Below, piece by piece: positions 1 through 10,685 of a stretch of DNA of 64,000 bases. This stretch comes from Mesostigma viride. Lineage: Eukaryota; Streptophyta; Mesostigmatophyceae; Mesostigmatales; Mesostigmataceae. The stretch lies in NCBI GenBank assembly GCA_009746045.1, contig RPFO01000059.1, forward strand, positions 746,501 to 810,500, given 5' to 3'. The position numbers and the translations under genes are program-made. Under the pieces are notes generated by a model that had not been told where the DNA came from, made no database searches, and was given only the letters and a program-made list of their open reading frames with translations. How positions within the stretch are numbered: position 1 is the stretch's first letter; every line of letters starts with the position of its first letter.

Positions 1-205
1 CCTGCTCTTGCCGAAAGATTATCCTGAGCTAGTATGGACCGCGGGTGTCTCACTTTCTCACTCAGATCTCTTGCGATGATTCTAATTTATATGCCATTGG
101 GCTGTACTTGTAAGTAAGTACTTGCGTGTCATTCGCATGGGTATTATTTAATTGATTTATTAATTATTTAGGAACATAAGTCCGCTGGGAGTATATGTAG
201 CACAT
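1..205. other. Gene-free left edge with LINE 5'-end-like motif
   Basis: I see no gene here. Around 108-140 there is a TAAG-repeat followed by a GTACTTGCGTG-type sequence that also occurs at about 35.1 kb and, inverted, at about 12.54 kb at the start of LINE-B, so it looks like a LINE 5'-end remnant. At about 180-205 there is a piece of the CTCCGTTGGGAG terminal repeat described for the SINE-like family (here mutated to CGCTGGGAG). Confidence 0.4.
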
Positions 206-1425
206 ATGCCTGTCACCACGGGGGGTGGCATGCAAGGTTGTGTCCTGTCCCCGGCCATACCTGTTCATTATTGTCGTGGATCACGTCATGCGCCGGGCAC
301 GTGCGCGCTTTACTGGGATTCGAGCCAGGCTTGGACATCCTTAACGAGAAAGACCACGGCGGGGTTGAACCTAGCTGGCTACCGCCTGGCCGACCTGATT
401 TATGCGGATGACACCACCCTCATCGCGCGCCCCGAGCACATTCAGACCTGGCTGGACTGTCTGGGCCTGGAGGCGAGGGCGGTGGGGTTGGAGATTAGTG
501 TGAAAACTGAGGCGATGGTGATTAATTGGGGCCTCCAGTACACCGCCGCTGCCGCGCGCCTGCTCGACGGGACGACGGTCGATCCGTTCCGGGATCGCTT
601 CAAACTGTTAGGTAGCTGGCTCCCTGACACCGCCGACGATGTGGACACCCGCATTGGCCTGGCCTGGGCTACTAGGCTTCGTTCGCTCAACACCTACTGG
701 CGCTCCAAGGGCCTGGGCGAGCACCGCAAGCGCATGCTCTTCAAGGTCCTCGTCCTCACGGTGCTCACGTACGGCGCCGAGGCATGGACACTCACACCCA
801 CCCTGGCATCTAGGCTAGACGGCACAGTTTACAGGATGCTCCGACAGGTCCTGAACGTAGGGTTTTCCAAGCGCCCGTCATCAGAGTCTTTGTATCAGGG
901 CATGCCTCGTATTTCAGACGAGATTAGACAGCGTAGGATAGCATTTGTAGGACACCTTGCTCGCACCAGCCAGGTCGACACCGCTCTTGGTCTGGCAGGC
1001 CCCCAGCGGCTTGGCCAGCCTGGGCGGCACATTCTGACCTGGCCTGGCCCCAAGGGCATTCCCAAAAGGGTAGGGAAACATGCCACGAACTACGTCCAGA
1101 TGCTGCTGGATGACCTACTGGTCCCAGCCCAGTTTGAATACCGCATCCACTCTCTCTCCCTTCTTTGGACTGCCATGCAGTTCTAACAAGACGCGGTGGC
1201 AGAAGATTGTCAAGGCTCACGCGCCCGACCCTGTGGGCAAGCCACCTCCCCCCAAGAGGAGGAGGCGTTTTGATGAGTAGGGTAGTTAGGATTTTTCTAG
1301 ACTAGATATCTAGACTAGAGTTAGGTTAGTTAGATTACGTGGCTCTTCCCACTCCACCATCCATCAAGGAATATGTGCTACATGGTAGATCCCAATGGAG
1401 GCATGTTAATATTTAATTTAATATG
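190..1425 (+). mobile_element. LINE-A copy 1, 5'-truncated non-LTR retrotransposon
   Basis: This is a 5'-truncated non-LTR retrotransposon copy. It retains the end of the reverse-transcriptase domain, the C-terminal region and the 3' UTR. The 3' UTR (about 1280-1425) contains CTAGACTAG-type sequence, then ATATGTGCTACATG and an AATTTAATTT tail. The same UTR occurs in reverse orientation at 5985-6130 (LINE-A copy 2). Truncation at the 5' side is typical of incomplete target-primed reverse transcription. Confidence 0.85.
206..1280 (+). pseudogene. Reverse transcriptase fragment (LINE-A ORF2 C-terminal part)
   Basis: The reading frame starts inside the RT domain: a QGCVLSP motif lies at about 230-255 and the catalytic box IYADDTT at about 396-416. 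Downstream is the thumb-like segment with LTYGAEAWTL and the RRIAFVGHLART motif found near the C terminus of many LINE ORF2 proteins. The frame is disrupted: the segment between QGCVLSP and YADD is scrambled, and the last about 40 codons, ending in a Lys/Arg-rich tail before the stop at 1278-1280, lie in another frame from about 1180. The endonuclease domain and RT block A are missing, so it cannot be active. It is a decayed retrotransposon remnant, not a host gene. Confidence 0.85.
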
Positions 1426-1462
1426 CCTGAGACGCAGTCACGTGTCTATTAATTAATTAAAT

Positions 1463-1860
1463 AATGCCTGAGACGCGGCATATGGCCTATTATAAACTCT
1501 TGGCGCGCTACTTCCTAGCTGCAGGTGGGGGAATGTAAACTGCCACAGGTACTCTGGGTGCACAAAAGGCACCTGCACCACCGTGATCTATCAAAGCCCG
1601 TCCCAAAGGTGGCCCGTCATGGGGTGGAAGTTCAGCATATGGCTACACAGGATTGGTTGTCTCCTTGGTACGCGGGAGCTAGCGCATGGCGTCTCAGCAG
1701 AGCTAGTAGCTTGCTGCGTGGCCGGGCACAGCATAGCTAAATCCGGATTCTCCCGATTTCTGGCCTGCGCTGGTTGTCTCCTTGAAATAAATGAAGCTAG
1801 GCATCATCTGGTGTGTGGTGCATCATGGGCACACATGTACATGACTAAATACTGTTCATG
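1463..1860 (-). repeat. SINE-like repeat, divergent copy
   Basis: This stretch shares a series of landmarks with 47.29-47.57 kb and 63.74-64.0 kb: GGCATATGGC, GGGCTACTTCCT-like, GGTGCAC...GCACCTGCACC, and a TCTCAGCAGAG hairpin region near 1700-1735. Here it is diverged and lacks its CTCCGTTGGGAG end. It is non-coding. The orientation is given by homology to the copy at 4.26-4.62 kb, whose tail points to the plus strand. The motif CTGGCCTGCGCTGGTTGTCT begins near 1760. Confidence 0.5.
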
Positions 1861-1924
1861 AGTCAGCTAGCTGGTATAGTGCCTGTAGTATGTGTGCATG
1901 TACAAGGCCACGGTCTAACTATTC

Positions 1925-2165
1925 TACACTACTACTGCTGTATTCCCCTAAGCTCAGTGGGGCGTCTGGAGTCGCTGGGGCCGCGGTGGTCGCGGGGGTC
2001 GCGTGCCAGGGCTTGTGGCCGACGTAGATGGCCGCCCCCTTCCAGTAAACCGGCTTCCCCGCCGCGGTCTGCCGGAGCTGGAGGTAGGTCGGCCACAGCT
2101 CCCGTCGCCGTTGTTGCTGCGCCACTGGGTCAAGTCGTTGTCCAAGGTGAAGGGAGTCTTCTATC
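1925..2165 (-). pseudogene. LINE ORF1 C-terminal fragment
   Basis: On the minus strand a short open stretch encodes AQQQRRRELWPTYLQLRQ followed by GKPVYWKG. The same peptide pattern is recoverable at about 3958-4160 (plus) and at 4.8-5.3 kb (plus), and is part of the C-terminal region of the LINE ORF1 proteins here. There is no start or stop context, so it is a fragment left by rearranged or truncated insertions. Confidence 0.65.
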
Positions 2166-2224
2166 TTAATTGAGCCACTTGCGGCGTCTGAGAAACAAAA
2201 TCTTGTCCGATGGGCTCTTAAATA

Positions 2225-2470
2225 GTCACTAGAGGGGGATATAATCCTCATCTGAGCTGTCCTCTACTGTAATATGGCAGACGAGGCGGTAGTGCATGTA
2301 TCATAGCGGCTATCCTCAGGGGCTCCACCTGCGGACTTCTACGTACCCTGAATTCTACCAATGGGCAGCGGGGCCCGTGGGGAAAAAACAGGGGCATGCC
2401 CCACAGGAAGGTGCTTATCGCAGACGGCAGCCCATTTAATTCTCCTTGTCTATCATGCGGGCCCCGCCCT
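2225..2470 (-). pseudogene. LINE ORF2 C-terminal end fragment
   Basis: Read on the minus strand, this matches the segment at 35.28-35.60 kb: the landmark order CACTAGA(T/G)GGGGAT, then the complement of the acidic end (Asp/Glu/Ser-rich, ending DEDY-like) and the GGGCCCGTGGGG block. The 35.3-kb copy keeps an open frame with MIDKEKWAAICDKHLPEG. The copy here carries small insertions and stops. It is the 3' end of a LINE-D-type ORF2. Confidence 0.65.
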
Positions 2471-2690
2471 ACCCCGGATCGTCAAGCGTGACCTCTTCAA
2501 GGTCGTCATTCTGACGATCCTGACCTACGGCGCCGAGACCTGGACACTGACGCAGGAGCTGGAGCAACGACTCGACGGCATCGTCACCAAGATGCTGCGC
2601 AAGGCCCTTAACATCCCGGCCCTTTGGTTTGCACACCACCCCCAAGTCTGTGGGGGCTCCGCGTGTGACCGCGTATGGCATTCATAGCGA
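2463..2690 (+). pseudogene. LINE ORF2 thumb-region fragment
   Basis: The plus strand encodes KRDLFKVVILTILTYGAETW, then a leucine-rich segment ending in TKMLRKALNIP. This is the conserved region just after the RT catalytic box in the LINEs of this window (compare LFKVLVLTVLTYGAEAW in LINE-A). It is directly joined to a minus-strand ORF2 end, so the junction is an inversion or an insertion into an older copy. Confidence 0.7.
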
Positions 2691-2779
2691 TTCGGGCCGC
2701 AGTGCCCACACCCCTGTATAACTAGGACCCAGATAGCTTACACCATCAATTCCATCCCATGTTCCCCTCCCACTGAGGA

Positions 2780-2850
2780 CTTATGCTCACGTGACGCAGT
2801 GCACGGGTTTATTAATTAATTAGTTAATTAATTAATTAATTAATTTTAAT
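2780..2850. repeat. TTAA-type tail after a CACGTGACGCAGT end
   Basis: A CACGTGACGCAGTGCACG sequence is followed by a run of ATTA/TTAA units. The same arrangement occurs at about 5750-5803. It is most simply read as the microsatellite-like 3' tail of a retrotransposon insertion. Confidence 0.5.
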
Positions 2851-4170
2851 CATGCGCGCCAGCAGAATCGTGCCCATGCACCAGAACGGCGCCTGCTCGG
2901 CTGATCTCCTTCGAGGTCGAACACCACAAATGGACCAACATTGCCCCGGCCTATGCCATGGCCTGCATCTTTTACGGTGACTGCGCCTCGCTTTACAACC
3001 TGTGCCTCCATGGATCTCCACAGCATCGATCGCCTCATCTACCCAGACGGCACATGGTGTCCCCTCACCTATGTGACGAATCCTACCAAACCCCTAAAAC
3101 GCCCCCGCCTTCCGATCGAGCACCTCCTCCTCTGCTCACTTCTCATGCATGTGCTCGGACGGCGAGACGATCTGGGCTCCTTCCATTTCCGTACCCACAT
3201 TCCGCTCCATCCTTCAGGAAGCCCTCTAGAAGCACGTGACACCCCTTGCTGCAGACGTGGCAACAATTGGCAGCACGTTGGCTTCTTCTGAGCTCGGACC
3301 TCACCTTTCTGCCACCATCGCCTCCACGGCTCCACCTCCACCCTCATCCTCGCCTCCACATCCACTAGCTGCCGCCTCCACCTCCACCGCCGACATCAAA
3401 GCCCAGCTCCTCGCCATCGACCAGCGCCTCCACGACCACACCATCGCCATTGAGTGCCTGCAACACACTGCAGGCCTCATGCACCGCCCAGACGGTGAAG
3501 GACATCGCTGTCCAGCCGGCATCTGCTCACCCCTCAGTGTCAGCGATGCTCCTTCCTCCCGGCCAGACCTGGGCGGACTTGCTCAATTAAGCACCACACC
3601 ACCACCACCACCGCCACCATCGCGGCACAGCTCAAGCAAGAAGCCGGCCCTCGACCTCAGCGCCCAGCGCAGCCAGAATGTCATCGTCAAGCACTTCGAC
3701 CAGCCGGCAGATGATACCTCGATCGGCGACTCTTCTCACGGCATTATTGCCCCCCTGGCACGCGCGACATTATTGCCCCCATGCAACTCACTGGTGAGCT
3801 GCGGATGTCAGCTGCTCGCCTTCCCCGCGCGCGAGGTAAGCCAGGCTGGCGCCAGCTAGGCTCCCGTGCTCCTCAACTTTTAAGTGCATGGCGGATAAGC
3901 TGTAGTTCCTTGAATGCCGCAAGAAGCTCTCGAGGACTCGCTACACGCTGTACGACGACTTGACCCTGGCTCAGCAACAACGACGACGCGAGCTATATGG
4001 CCGACCTACCTTCAGCTCCGGCAGAGCGCAGGGGGGAAACCGGTGTACTGGAGGGGGGACGTACGTCATATCCACGTCGACCCACAAGGCCTCCATGCAG
4101 GGCAGGCACCCCCTGCATGCCACGGCCAGCTACATGCAACCACAGTCCACGGAATATAGCAGTAGTGTAG
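2850..4170 (+). pseudogene. Degenerate LINE ORF1
   Basis: A series of plus-strand open stretches in shifting frames gives a recognisable but broken ORF1. An N-terminal part starts near 2941. A low-complexity Ala/Ser/Pro/Thr-rich middle (3236-3859) contains a short run of consecutive prolines and the segment SQNVIVKHFDQPADDTSI, which parallels RSIVVRYFQVAQQPETDLML in LINE-B ORF1. The C-terminal part (about 3950-4160) has YDDLTLAQQQRRREL. At least two frameshifts separate these parts. ORF1 proteins of this type are RNA-binding chaperones of the retrotransposon RNP; this copy cannot encode one. Confidence 0.65.
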
Positions 4171-4244
4171 ATTAGTAAGGCTTAGCCTAGCACGTGGCCT
4201 ACGCGCATGTGCATGCGCCCATAATGGCCCTCCATGGATGATGC

Positions 4245-4625
4245 CTTAATTAAGAATTTAGCCACGCCCTGCCTATAATGGGACTCCCCATGGATGATGC
4301 ATTGAATTTAGCCAAGCTCTGCCTATGCAGAGAGTCACTCTCTGTCGAGAAGCCATCTGCCCTAGCCTTTGTATCAAGGAGACAACCATGATTTGTATAT
4401 ATAGCCATCATGATCTTCCCACCTCCGGTCGGCACCCCTAGGTGCCTGAATACAGTGGTCAGTGGTGTGCAGGTGCCCTTAATGTGCACCCAGAGCAGGT
4501 GTAGTTTACATCCCTACCCTTGCAGGAAGTAGCCTAGCATGTCTTAAAAGCCATATGCCCCAAGCTTCTCAGGGATATGTGCCACATATACTCCCAACGG
4601 AGTTCTGTTCCTTGCAATAAATTAA
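4245..4625 (+). repeat. SINE-like repeat, best plus-sense copy
   Basis: This copy shows the full order of the family in its presumed sense orientation. It begins with a GAATTTAGCCAAG-type head, then a CAGAGAG/CTCTCTG hairpin (about 4327-4347), then CCATCATGATCTTCCC, then a GTGCACC block, GCAGGAAGTAGCC, CCATATGCCCC, CTCAGGGATATGTG, the terminal CTCCCAACGGAG stem-loop, and an AATAAATTAATTAATT tail. It has no coding capacity. The last about 40 bp match the 3' end of LINE-A, which is how LINE-dependent SINEs acquire mobility. I see no convincing pol III B box in the head, so 'SINE-like' is an inference. Confidence 0.6.
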
Positions 4626-5315
4626 TTAATTATTGATTAAAGAATAAACTCTTGGCGTGCATGGCGCTGCCAGCTAGTGCGATCCACTGCAGGGCGCCGG
4701 CTACCGCCTGCCCCATCCATGGGCCAATTAAGGGTGGGCCCCCTCCAGTGGTCCTCACCTTCAGCGACATCACAGCCCGGATTCGGTTCCTCTCTCGCCG
4801 TAAGAAGCTGGTGAACACCTCCTGGTCGCTTGACGACGACCTGCAACGCCAGCCCAGCAGCAGCAACGCCGTGATCAGTGGCCCGACTACATCCGCCACA
4901 AGACCAACCCCGGGAAGCCGGCCCAAGTGTACTGGCAGGGCGCACAACCTCCTGGTCGCGTTCTGTTCCTTGCAATAAATTAATTAAATCTGAATAAACT
5001 CTTGGCGTGCATGGCGCTGCCAGGTGCGATCCACTGCAGGGCGCCGGCCTACCGCCTGGCAGCCCCATCCACAGGCCAAGGATGGGCCCCCTCCAGTGGT
5101 CCTCACCTTCAGCGACATCACAGCCCGAGTTCGGTTCCTCTCTCGCCGCAAGAAGCTGGTGCCACACCTCCTGGTCGCTTGACGACGACCTGACGCCAGC
5201 CCATGCAGCAGCAGCAACGTACGCCGCGATCAGTGGCCCGACTACATCCGCCACAAGACCAACCCCGAGAAGCCCCACCAAGTGTACTGGCGGGGCGGGG
5301 ACCTTTATGTCAACA
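4604..5315 (+). repeat. Direct tandem duplication (about 356 bp) carrying LINE ORF1 C-terminal sequence
   Basis: The block starting TTCTGTTCCTTGCAATAAAT at 4604 recurs at 4960, and AATAAACTCTTGGCG at about 4643 recurs at about 4994, giving a period of about 351-356 bp. Each copy encodes the LINE ORF1 segment RFLSRRKKLV then SWSLDDDL. In the second copy the frame-shifted continuation includes VYWRGGDLYVNKK-like codons. The same SWSLDDDLTPAQ segment is at about 40.86 kb in LINE-D. The two units differ by small indels, so the duplication is not brand new. Confidence 0.75.
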
Positions 5316-5394
5316 AGAAACTGCATGTGGAAGCCCCGGCCCCCGGGCTCCCCCGGGATAGAGCGAGCTAGTTGCATGTCTAGATGGGGGCAAT

Positions 5395-5800
5395 CGATTA
5401 TGGGATAGCTTAAGTAGGCATTACAGCACTTGAAATGATATTAGCGCACAGCGTTATAGTACCTTCAATTAGCTCTGGCACCTTGTGGTAATCAGCTTGC
5501 GCCTTATCCAACGTCTTAGTGAGCCCATTCACCTCACCTTTGTAGCATAAGCTATGCGTCAGCCTACCTATGGTATAGCACTGGTTGTATTGCACCCACA
5601 GTGCTGCGCCCCAGCATGCACCATGCTGTGGAGAGAGCGCTCTGTGGCCTGCCCACTTGCGGCAGTGATCGAGAAGCTAGGGCGCCCTCCCTCCTTCTCG
5701 CTGTGTTTATAGGGTTGAAGGTAACTTCCTTTACTCTGTATCGGCACCCACGTGACGCAGTCACGTGCTTATTAGTTAGTTAATTAATTAGTTAATTAAT
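5395..5800. other. No gene recognised; ends in TTAA tail
   Basis: No supported reading frame is seen between about 5395 and 5745. From about 5750 a CACGTGACGCAGTCACGTG end is followed by TTAGTTAATTAATT units to about 5803, the same retroelement-tail arrangement as at 2780-2850. Confidence 0.5.
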
Positions 5801-5910
5801 CATGCGGGTGCGGAGTACAGATAGTGCCAGGAGCCCTGCATCCTCAAGCCATTGTGTCACATAGGTCTGGGTCGCGCCGCGTCGGTGCAGTAATACAGCG
5901 TAAATTTACA
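5800..5910 (-). pseudogene. LINE ORF2 C-terminal fragment
   Basis: The sequence from ATCATGCGGGTGCGGAGTAC to GGTCGCGCCGC is closely similar to 35.49-35.59 kb, which on the minus strand is the C-terminal part of a LINE-D-type ORF2 (GLLGLSVLRARMID region). Only about 100 bp remain. Confidence 0.6.
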
Positions 5911-5984
5911 ACCATGTCCAACTGTGCGCCTGTAGTGCATGTCCTGGGGCATCTTGAAAATTAAATTACAAATCAAATTAAATT

Positions 5985-6945
5985 ATAACATGCCTCCGTT
6001 GGGAGATCATGTAGCACATATTCCATGATGGGGCCGGGGTGGAGTGGAGGAAGCCGCGTAATCGAACTAACCTAACTCTAAGCTATCTAGTCTAGAAAAG
6101 CCTAACTACACTACTCATCCAAACGCCTCCTCCTCTTGGGGGGAGGTGGCTTGCCCACAGGGTCTGGCGTGTGAGCCTTAATTAATTGACAATCTTCTGC
6201 CACCGCGTCTTGTTCTGCATGGCGGTCCAAAGAAGGGAGAGAGAGTGGATGCGGTGTTCAAACTGGGCTGGGACGACTAGGTCGGCCATGCAGCAACATC
6301 TGGGTGTAGTTCGCGGCAGGTTTACCTACCTTTTGGGGAATGCCCTTGGGGCCAGGCCAGGTCAGAATGTGCCGCCCTGGCTGGCCAAGCCGCTGGGGGC
6401 CTGCCAGACCAAGGGCGGTGTCGACCTGGCTGGTGCGAGCAAGGTGTCCTACAAATGCTATCCTACGCTGTCTGATCTCGTCCGAAATACGAGGCATACC
6501 ATGATACAAAGACTCTTAGAATGACGGGCGCTTGGAAAACCCTACGTTAAGGACCTGTCGGAGCATCCTGTAAACCGTGCCGTTGAGCTTAGCTGCCAAC
6601 TGGTGTGGGTGTGAGTGTCCACGCCTCGGCGCCATACGTGAGCACCGTGAGGACGAGGACCTTGCATGAAGAGCATGCCATGCATGCGCTTGCGGTGCTC
6701 GCCCAGGCCCTTCGAGCGCCAGTAGGTGTTGAGCGAACGGAGCCTGGCCCAGGCCAGGCCGATGCGGGTGTCCACATCGTCTGCAGCGTCAGGGAGCCAA
6801 CTCCCCAACAGTTTGAAGCGATCGCGGAACGGGACCTCCGTCCCGTCGAGGAGCAGGCGCGGCAGCGGTGGTGTACTGGAGGCCCCAATCACCATCGCCT
6901 CTGACAGTTTTGACACTAATCTCCAACCTGGGGCATCTGGATGTT
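5985..6945 (-). mobile_element. LINE-A copy 2, 5'-truncated, inverted relative to copy 1
   Basis: On the minus strand this copy contains, 5' to 3', the end of the RT region (about 6900-6542, with LLDGTEVPFRDRFKLLGSWL), the PRISDEIRQRRIAFVGHLAR segment (about 6500-6440) and the 3' UTR with its AATTTAATTT-type tail at 5985-5965. It matches LINE-A copy 1 almost base for base over long stretches. It is truncated within the RT at about 6945. A frameshift lies near 6520-6545 and an insertion near 6670, so it is dead. The two copies sit 5 kb apart in opposite orientation. Confidence 0.85.
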
Positions 6946-7195
6946 AATAGTAGTAATAGTTACCGTTGCTGGATTTTCATTTACTCACTCACGAACATTA
7001 TTATTCATTTCATTGAGCACATATCCTCAAAGGCGGCACCATCTGAAAACCGTGGGAGTTCAGGTGCATGCAAGTGTGTCTTGTGCGGCATGCAGCGATC
7101 AAAGAGCACTTTATGGTCCGCGCGCATCTGCCCTAGAGGGCTAATGTCAATCTCACGACATGACAGAAAGCCTCCCCATCATGGCTATATTAATT
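6946..7195. other. No gene recognised between LINE-A copy 2 and LINE-B
   Basis: About 250 bp with no convincing frame or repeat. It may be original target DNA lying between the two retrotransposon insertions. Confidence 0.4.
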
Positions 7196-7499
7196 AATTA
7201 ATTAATTAGACTCGTGCTCCCGTTGGGGAGTCACGGAGCATTAACCCCGATGGATGGATGGATGGGTGCAAACATTCCTACCGGTCTAATCTATCTACGT
7301 TGGCTACATACTACATCTATCTAACGGCATTCTAACTACAACATCTATCTAGTGTCTAGGCAGCCGCAAGCTGCCCTAGGGGGAGCTATCTGGCGTGCCT
7401 CCCGCGGGATTGCACACGCGGGCGCTTCCCCACTGGCTGGGGGGGGCTCGTTGTCCTCTATGACCTGGGCCCATGCACTTGGCCTTGTCCATCATCTTC

Positions 7500-10400
7500 T
7501 TCCAAATCACGGAGAGGCCTAGGCCCCCCATGTCCTCTACTAGCTGTTCTTTGAAGGTGCGGGCCTTGCGGCGTCTAACATCACTGGGCCCAGACTGACG
7601 TCAGGAGGTGCCGGCCAGGCTGGGCTGGTCGCAGTCCTGCGGGGGGGCCACGTGAGGTGTCTACCTGGTTGGTGCGAGCTAGGTGCCCTACTAGCTGCAG
7701 GCGGCGTTGCTTAATGGTGCTGGTGATATAGGACATGCCCTGGTACAGGTCCTCATTGCGGACATGAGCAGCATAGCCTACTCTGAAAATGGAACGCAGC
7801 ATGCTGGTGACCGCGCCGTCCAGCTTGCGGGCCAGGTCGGCGGTGAGGGTCCACGTCTCGGCGCCATACGTGAGAACAGGAAGGTCCGACGAGGACCTTG
7901 AACAGATCCTGTTTCTCGATCTTGCCCAGGGGCTTGCGCCACAGGGCCCGGTACTGGCGTAAAGCGTGCCAGGCGAGGGAGATGCGATGGTCCACATCAA
8001 CCTCGCAGCTAGGGAGCAGGCTGCCCAGCAGCTTAACGCGGTCCCGATACAGGACTCGAGAGCCGTCTAGGAGATAGAGGGGCGGCGCTGAGGTGGTGAG
8101 CCCAACCGCCAGGGCCTCTGTCTTCTTGCTGACCTCAAGCCCCACTGCACGGGCCTCGAGAGCCAGGCAGTCAAGCCATGTCTGCACGTGCTCAGTGTCC
8201 TCGAAGAGGGTGGTGTCGTCTGCGTAAATGATGTCTGCTAGCCGAATCTCCGTGTCCGCACCGCCATGCCAGAATTTGTTAGCAACCTGCACTCCTGGTT
8301 CCCTGCCCACGATGCGGGCAAATCGCTTGCGCGCCTGAATCATTACGTATTCGACAACAATAATGAACAGGTAGGGCGACAGCACGCAGCCCTGCCACAC
8401 ACCCTTCTGTAAAGGGCATGGGGGCGTGGTCCCGTAAGAAGTGCGCACCGAAGTGGTGGACCCTTCATACAGGTTGCGGATGACAGCAATCAGGGGGCGG
8501 GGGATCCGGAACAACTCGAGGATGTCCCAAAGCGCAGGCCAGAAAACCGAATCGAAGGCTTTGATGAAGTCCACCAGCACAAGGTGCAAAGGGGACTCAC
8601 CAGGCTGAAGGCGTTGCAGTTCCTCCACCAGTCGGCGAGTAGCGAAGAGCGCCTGTACTGTGTTGCGACCTGAACGGAAGCCGTGCTGAGTCTCGCTGAG
8701 GTGACCGTCCAGGGCCGTGCGCAGGCGGTTCAGGATGAGCCGCATAAGAAGCTTGAGGGGGGCACTTTGAATGCACACCCCTCTGTAGTTGCCGGGGTCG
8801 GCAGGCGACCCCTTGTTCTTGTACAGCATCGTGCGAAAACTGTGTTGCCAGGCCGCTGGAGGTGGTTGCGACGACAGCAGAAGGCGGTTGCAGATGTCCC
8901 GGAAGAGCAGCATAACACCTGTGTCCTCGAATTCGGCTGCAAGTTTTACAACTGCGGCCGGAATCTCGTCAGAGCCGGTGGCTGCGTCATAACGCAGGCG
9001 CTGGACCGCCTCCGTGACCTCGCGAGAGGTGAAAGGAGGCATGTCAGACGGGTCGCCAAGTGGGCCGACCAGCGGGGGGACTAGGTAGTCCGCCGCTGAC
9101 CTAGGCGGGGCCGGGGGCCCAGCGGGGCCGGCCAGGGCGGCCGGGCGGGCGGCGGCGGCTGGGAGCAGGGGTGGGGGCGGCGCAGCTGTCCCCACGACCT
9201 CGGCCGTGGCCGTGGCCCAGGTACGAAGCCGCTTGGCTGGGGCGCCGGGGACGTCGTGGCGGTGGGGCCGGCCGAGGCCGTCCGGGTGCCCGAGGCGCTT
9301 GTACCAGAACCAGGCCCCCTTGCCGTCGTGCTTCTGCTGGCAGCTGCGCAGGTCCTTGACCATCTGCTGAGCATCTGCCTTCTCAGCCTGCTCGTAGGCG
9401 GCCCTCAGAGCTGCTTGCAGCCCAGGTTTGGCGATCGGATCTCTGTTGCGGCGGAGCATCTGCCTGGCGGCGACCACTGTCGGTGCGTGACGGTGGACAG
9501 CAAGCTGCCGACGCGGAGGCAAGGTGGGGAGGGTGCGGGCAGCCAGGCGATACTTGGCGGCGACACCACGGAGGATCACTGAAATATCCCCCGGCGGCGG
9601 AATGGCGTGTAACTGCTGTCGGCTGCCCCCGGCGTCGAATACGGCCAGGAAATCATCCCTGTGCGACATAGCGGCCTGCTCTGCTGCTGACATCTTGTCG
9701 GCATCCTTCAGCACAATCCGGAGCACTTTCAGATCTGGCTGAGGTGCCAGCTGTCGCGACGGTTTCACCCCAGGAAACCGCAATCTGATGCGAGCGAGCA
9801 CGAGACGATGATCAGATTCCACCGTGCTGACAGAATCTTGCAGGACGCGAGCATCGACAACTGAGGGGCGCTGAGCCCGACGTACGCAGACATAATCAAG
9901 GCACACCACCCGATCCGACGGCCCAAAAAAGGTGGCCAGCTGCTCAGCGGGGCGTGCGAAAGAAGCATTGCATGCAACCAGCGCAGATTCTGCCAGCAGA
10001 TTCGCAAATAAAGGCGTGTTACCGTTGGCTGTCGTGTTGGTTGGGGAATACTGAGCGCCCCCAGTGCCAACTGGCAGCGTGGCGTTGGCGTCGAGCAGCA
10101 TAACCAGGAAGTGCCGAGCTGGGATGTTGGCCTCCTCCTCCTTGAGGGCGTCGAAGAAGGCCTCACGTTCCGCCTGAGCTCGACCCGCATGTGGTGCATA
10201 TCCCACGATAACGGTTAGCGTGTGGTGTGAATGGCCCTCAGTGGCCGAAAAAGTGGCCACTAGCACACGCGGGGACCGCAGCACGATGGACTGGAGCTGC
10301 TCTGATGCTGCCGGCGAGCACAAGAGGCCCACACCACCTTGGCCCGGCGCGTCGCCGCCACCATAGTGGAACCGCCAGCCTGCCGCAGGTCGTCGACCAG

Positions 10401-10601
10401 CAGACCGTTGACCGCGTGCTGAGGGTCAACGGTGCGTCGGTGCTCCTGGACTCCAAGAACAGCGATCTTGTTGTCGGCGCACAGGGCGATCAGCTCGTCG
10501 ACGCGTTGGCGTGCTGGGGTGCCGCCGCTCGTAGAAGGATCTGCAGGGAGGGTGCGCACGTTAAAACTTGCAATACCAAGAATGGGCCGTTGCCCTATTA
10601 G
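7500..10601 (-). pseudogene. LINE-B ORF2: AP-type endonuclease plus reverse transcriptase, frameshifted
   Basis: ORF2 nicks the target DNA and copies the element RNA onto it. The endonuclease starts with ILGIASFNVRTLPADP at about 10586-10540 and AVLGVQEHR, then passes by frameshift near 10300 into an 859-codon open frame (10332-7753). That frame contains VIVGYAPHAG, LLDANATLP and the ESDHRLVLARIRL box of AP-type nucleases. RT follows with LVDFIKAFDSV (block A), GVWQGCVLSPYLF (block B) and IYADDTT (catalytic Asp pair, near 8222). Near 7880 a second frameshift leads to LTYGAETWTL and RRLQLVGHLART in another frame. Apart from the two shifts all catalytic residues are kept. It is mobile-element coding sequence, not a host gene. 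Confidence 0.9.
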
Positions 10602-10685
10602 CGGGGGGGTGGGGGTGGGGGTGGGGGTGGAGAAGGGTAGTGCTGGAGGTGGGGGTGGGGGGGGGGGGGGGGGGAGGGGGAGGGT
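10590..10685. repeat. G-rich tract (GGGGGT units then poly-G) between LINE-B ORF1 and ORF2
   Basis: Repeated GGGGGT units are followed by a run of about 17-18 G and GGAGGGGGAGGG on the plus strand, so the LINE sense RNA is C-rich here. Four or more adjacent G-runs with short loops make it a strong G-quadruplex candidate on the plus strand. A weaker C-rich tract (CCCCTCCCCGCCCCCTCAC, plus ACCCACCCCCC) occurs at the same place in LINE-D near 40610-40680, read on the minus strand. Confidence 0.8.

Noticed and set aside
3236-3859. A host proline-rich protein
   Set aside because: Its SQNVIVKHFDQPADDTSI segment parallels LINE ORF1 and it is flanked by other ORF1 pieces.
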